From Pseudomonas fluorescens (lineage in GTDB: Bacteria > Pseudomonadota > Gammaproteobacteria > Pseudomonadales > Pseudomonadaceae), in NCBI RefSeq assembly GCF_019212185.1, contig NZ_CP078138.1, positions 3,330,501 to 3,394,500 on the forward strand: a DNA stretch of 64,000 nucleotides. Direction: 5' to 3'. Both the position numbers and the translations under genes were made by a program. Below the pieces are notes generated by a model that was given only the letters and a program-made list of their open reading frames with translations, was not told the origin of the DNA and made no database searches. How positions within the stretch are numbered: position 1 is the first letter of the stretch; each line of letters begins with the position of its first letter. Below are positions 63,201-64,000 of the stretch, one piece after another.

Positions 63201-64000
63201 GGTCAGCCAGCCATAGGTGCCGCGCAGTTCACTGCCCAGGGTTCCGGTGGTGCCGGCGCTGTTTTCGATGCCGGTGCGCACCGAATCAACGGCGCGGGTT
63301 TCGCCATAGTCGTGAGCGGGCAGGTCGCTCGGCACTTCGCCGCCGTCGACGTCGGTGTCGTTGGTCAGCACATTACCGACCGGGTCGACCCCCGGCTGGT
63401 TGTTGTTCAAACCGCCGGCTTCGATGGCCGTCGCACTGTCGTCGGTGGCGATCGGGTTGTCGTTCTGGCCGCGAATCAGCACGAAGATATTGGCAGTATC
63501 GGTTTCCGGAGTTGGCCCGACTTCATCGCTGATGGTGAAGATAAAACGTTCCAGCAGCAGATCGCCGCCGGTGCGCAAGGCTTCCACATCGGCATTGCTG
63601 TTATCGACTTCGTAGGTGTAGCTGCCGTCGGGGAAGATAGTCAGCCGGCCATACAGACCCGTGACGGTGGTACCGGCCGCGACGACCGCTACAGGCGTCC
63701 CTCCGTCGAACTGGATGAAGGTCACATTCAACGGGTCGCCGTCCGGGTCGATGGAATTGAGCATGGCATCGCCCGAGGGATCGACGCCTGCCGTGCCGTT
63801 GGCCACTCCACCTTTTTCCGTGGCAATCGCCACGACGTTCTGCGCCACCGGCGGGTCGTTGACCCCATGCACGGTGATCACCAACTGCGCAGTGTCAGTC
63901 AGGCCGTTGGTGTCGGTGATCTGGTAGGTAAAGAACTCGGTCAGGGTTTGCCCGGCCGAGAGTGCCTGTACATCGGCATTGGTGCTGTCGACATCGTAGA
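60204..64000 (-). CDS. Giant VCBS-repeat surface protein (C-terminal part, cut by window edge)
   Basis: The reading frame runs off the window, so only the last ~1265 residues are visible; the N-terminus and length are unknown. Eight full VCBS-type (cadherin/bacterial-Ig-like) repeats of about 125-140 residues are seen, plus the end of another at the edge. Each has NDxPVAxDDS...EAGG...GNVLxNDxDVD, then GxYGxLTLNADGSYxYxxDN, then TLxExFTYRxxDxxGA. The repeat near 62.2 kb lacks EAGG, and the last before the C-terminus is shortened. The ~150 residues after the last repeat end in NAGQRLHPTNKGN and have no RTX nonapeptides. Secretion is presumably by the TolC/HlyD/M50 set directly downstream. Likely an adhesin, with the DNA repeats prone to recombination. 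Confidence 0.88.
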   Translation of the reverse strand, partial: YDVDSTNADVQALSAGQTLTEFFTYQITDTNGLTDTAQLVITVHGVNDPPVAQNVVAIATEKGGVANGTAGVDPSGDAMLNSIDPDGDPLNVTFIQFDGGTPVAVVAAGTTVTGLYGRLTIFPDGSYTYEVDNSNADVEALRTGGDLLLERFIFTISDEVGPTPETDTANIFVLIRGQNDNPIATDDSATAIEAGGLNNNQPGVDPVGNVLTNDTDVDGGEVPSDLPAHDYGETRAVDSVRTGIENSAGTTGTLGSELRGTYGWLTLNADGSYSYRLDNAMAEVQALRAGDSLADAFNYTVIDASGATDVATLNISIQGRNDTPIAQNDSATAIEAGGQANASPGVNPGGNVLANDSDVDGNGEVLTVVELNQGASVGVIGTAFAGAFGTLTLEADGNYSYVVDNNNPQVQALRTNADTLTETFTYRILDLAGATSTATLTITIRGANDNPVAVDDSTVAVEAGGTFNGTPGLDPSGNVLGNDTDVDAGDGKQVTDIRSGSETAGGAFDTVGISHSLTGLYGTLTINADGTYSYVVNNNLAAVQALKVGDTLVETFTYRMRDTAGATDDAQLSIRIDGAWDAPVANNDLALAVADDGSGNGVNPTRNVLPNDTDVDQGDSLLVTGIRFGTETAGGSLAGVNSGTDNSNGTLVNGLYGQLIIGADGNYTYDLDSLNPTVLALGPLQFLDEHFTYQVTDRGGQNDLAEIHIIIRGRNTAPIPADDAATAIEAGGIDNSQPGIDPSGNVLDNDRDNENDALHLIGIHTGPITDIGTVGSLGTPLRGQYGDLLINADGSYTYTVDNSLAVVQALRQSGQTLSEVFSYTVVDIFGATSQAQLQITVDGRNDTPVAVDDGTIAVEAGGVANGTPGSNGIGNVLSNDSDVDSVANGESKQVLQVSSETGQSAAAGQVLIGRYGQLTLNADGSYSYLIDNSNPTVQALRTAGETLSETFTYRMRDTAGATADARLTVVIQGANDAPVAQNDSNTASDQTPAPQATGNVLPNDGDVDGNDRLHVVAVRSGAESGSGTAGVIGQPIAGLYGTLVLNADGSYTYTIDQSNPQVLAAAGLGQVLQDVFTYTVNDLSGASDQAELQITLDIATPFIPAPAINVFARDPNNQNRNLLPPDPQPAVFITPVVERNARLNELSSWDTGGSNMALVLTGELRSDSLGDGLGVVPGQFVAAAVRESRIESELDLLWILGRQGRTDLTADGLLGDPSLFANGAPDMLRGSAQVEARHEQQQGRGFSAQLRNAGQRLHPTNKGN

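Noticed and set aside
60204..64000. Regular ~390-bp DNA periodicity that could suggest a satellite or CRISPR-like array
   Set aside because: The repeats encode an uninterrupted VCBS protein; the unit is far too long for CRISPR and there are no cas genes.

Overview
This 64 kb window is chromosomal DNA of a fluorescent Pseudomonas, most likely of the P. fluorescens group. The evidence is high GC, Pseudomonas gene families (fap amyloid operon, NhaB, a short 6-phosphogluconate dehydrogenase paired with a second Zwf, ToxA_N/DUF6543 giant protein, AphA-type deacetylase) and scattered REP repeats of the type GTGGGAGCGAGCTTGCTCGC. I see no rRNA, tRNA, CRISPR array, transposase or integrase.

Layout. 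1-3.2 kb: the N-terminal part of a TonB-dependent siderophore receptor and cptA, both on the minus strand. 3.4-8.3 kb: one giant dermonecrotic-toxin-like gene. 8.8-12.8 kb: gnd-zwf and nhaB. 12.9-14.7 kb: a delta-60 repeat protein and a small orphan. 15.2-21.9 kb: a sigma-54 activator of VpsR type facing the functional-amyloid operon fapABCDEF, which carries its own sigma-54 promoter sequence. 21.9-27.5 kb: a pnuC/NadR-like salvage pair, a chemoreceptor, uppP and small household genes, and a LysR regulator. 27.6-32.8 kb: a PhoB-boxed pstSCAB operon that lacks phoU and ends instead in a degenerate Fic-fold protein and a HAD phosphatase. 33.0-34.9 kb: azoR and a periplasmic hydrolase. 35.1-38.7 kb: a four-gene catabolic operon (flavin monooxygenase, Rid protein, DUF1028, M20 deacetylase). 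38.8-50.8 kb: a porin-like protein, a diguanylate cyclase, transporters, a fatty-acid hydroxylase module with its AraC regulator, an acetylpolyamine-amidohydrolase-like gene with an Lrp regulator, and a DapA paralogue. 51.3-54.4 kb: a DUF2252 plus AspT-like exchanger pair. 54.4-64.0 kb: an operon for a giant VCBS-repeat surface protein (cut by the window edge), a TolC-like lipoprotein, two HlyD-type adaptors and a polytopic M50 metalloprotease/HlyD hybrid, with no ABC ATPase.

How it fits together. Two surface/biofilm systems stand out: Fap amyloid under apparent sigma-54 control, and the VCBS adhesin with its unusual exporter-like set. With the c-di-GMP synthase, the chemoreceptor, CptA envelope modification and the giant toxin-like protein they suggest an environmental, surface-colonising lifestyle. 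The best candidates for undescribed biology are the M50/HlyD/TolC/VCBS cluster (54.4-64.0 kb) and the Pst-linked Fic-like/HAD pair (27.6-28.9 kb).
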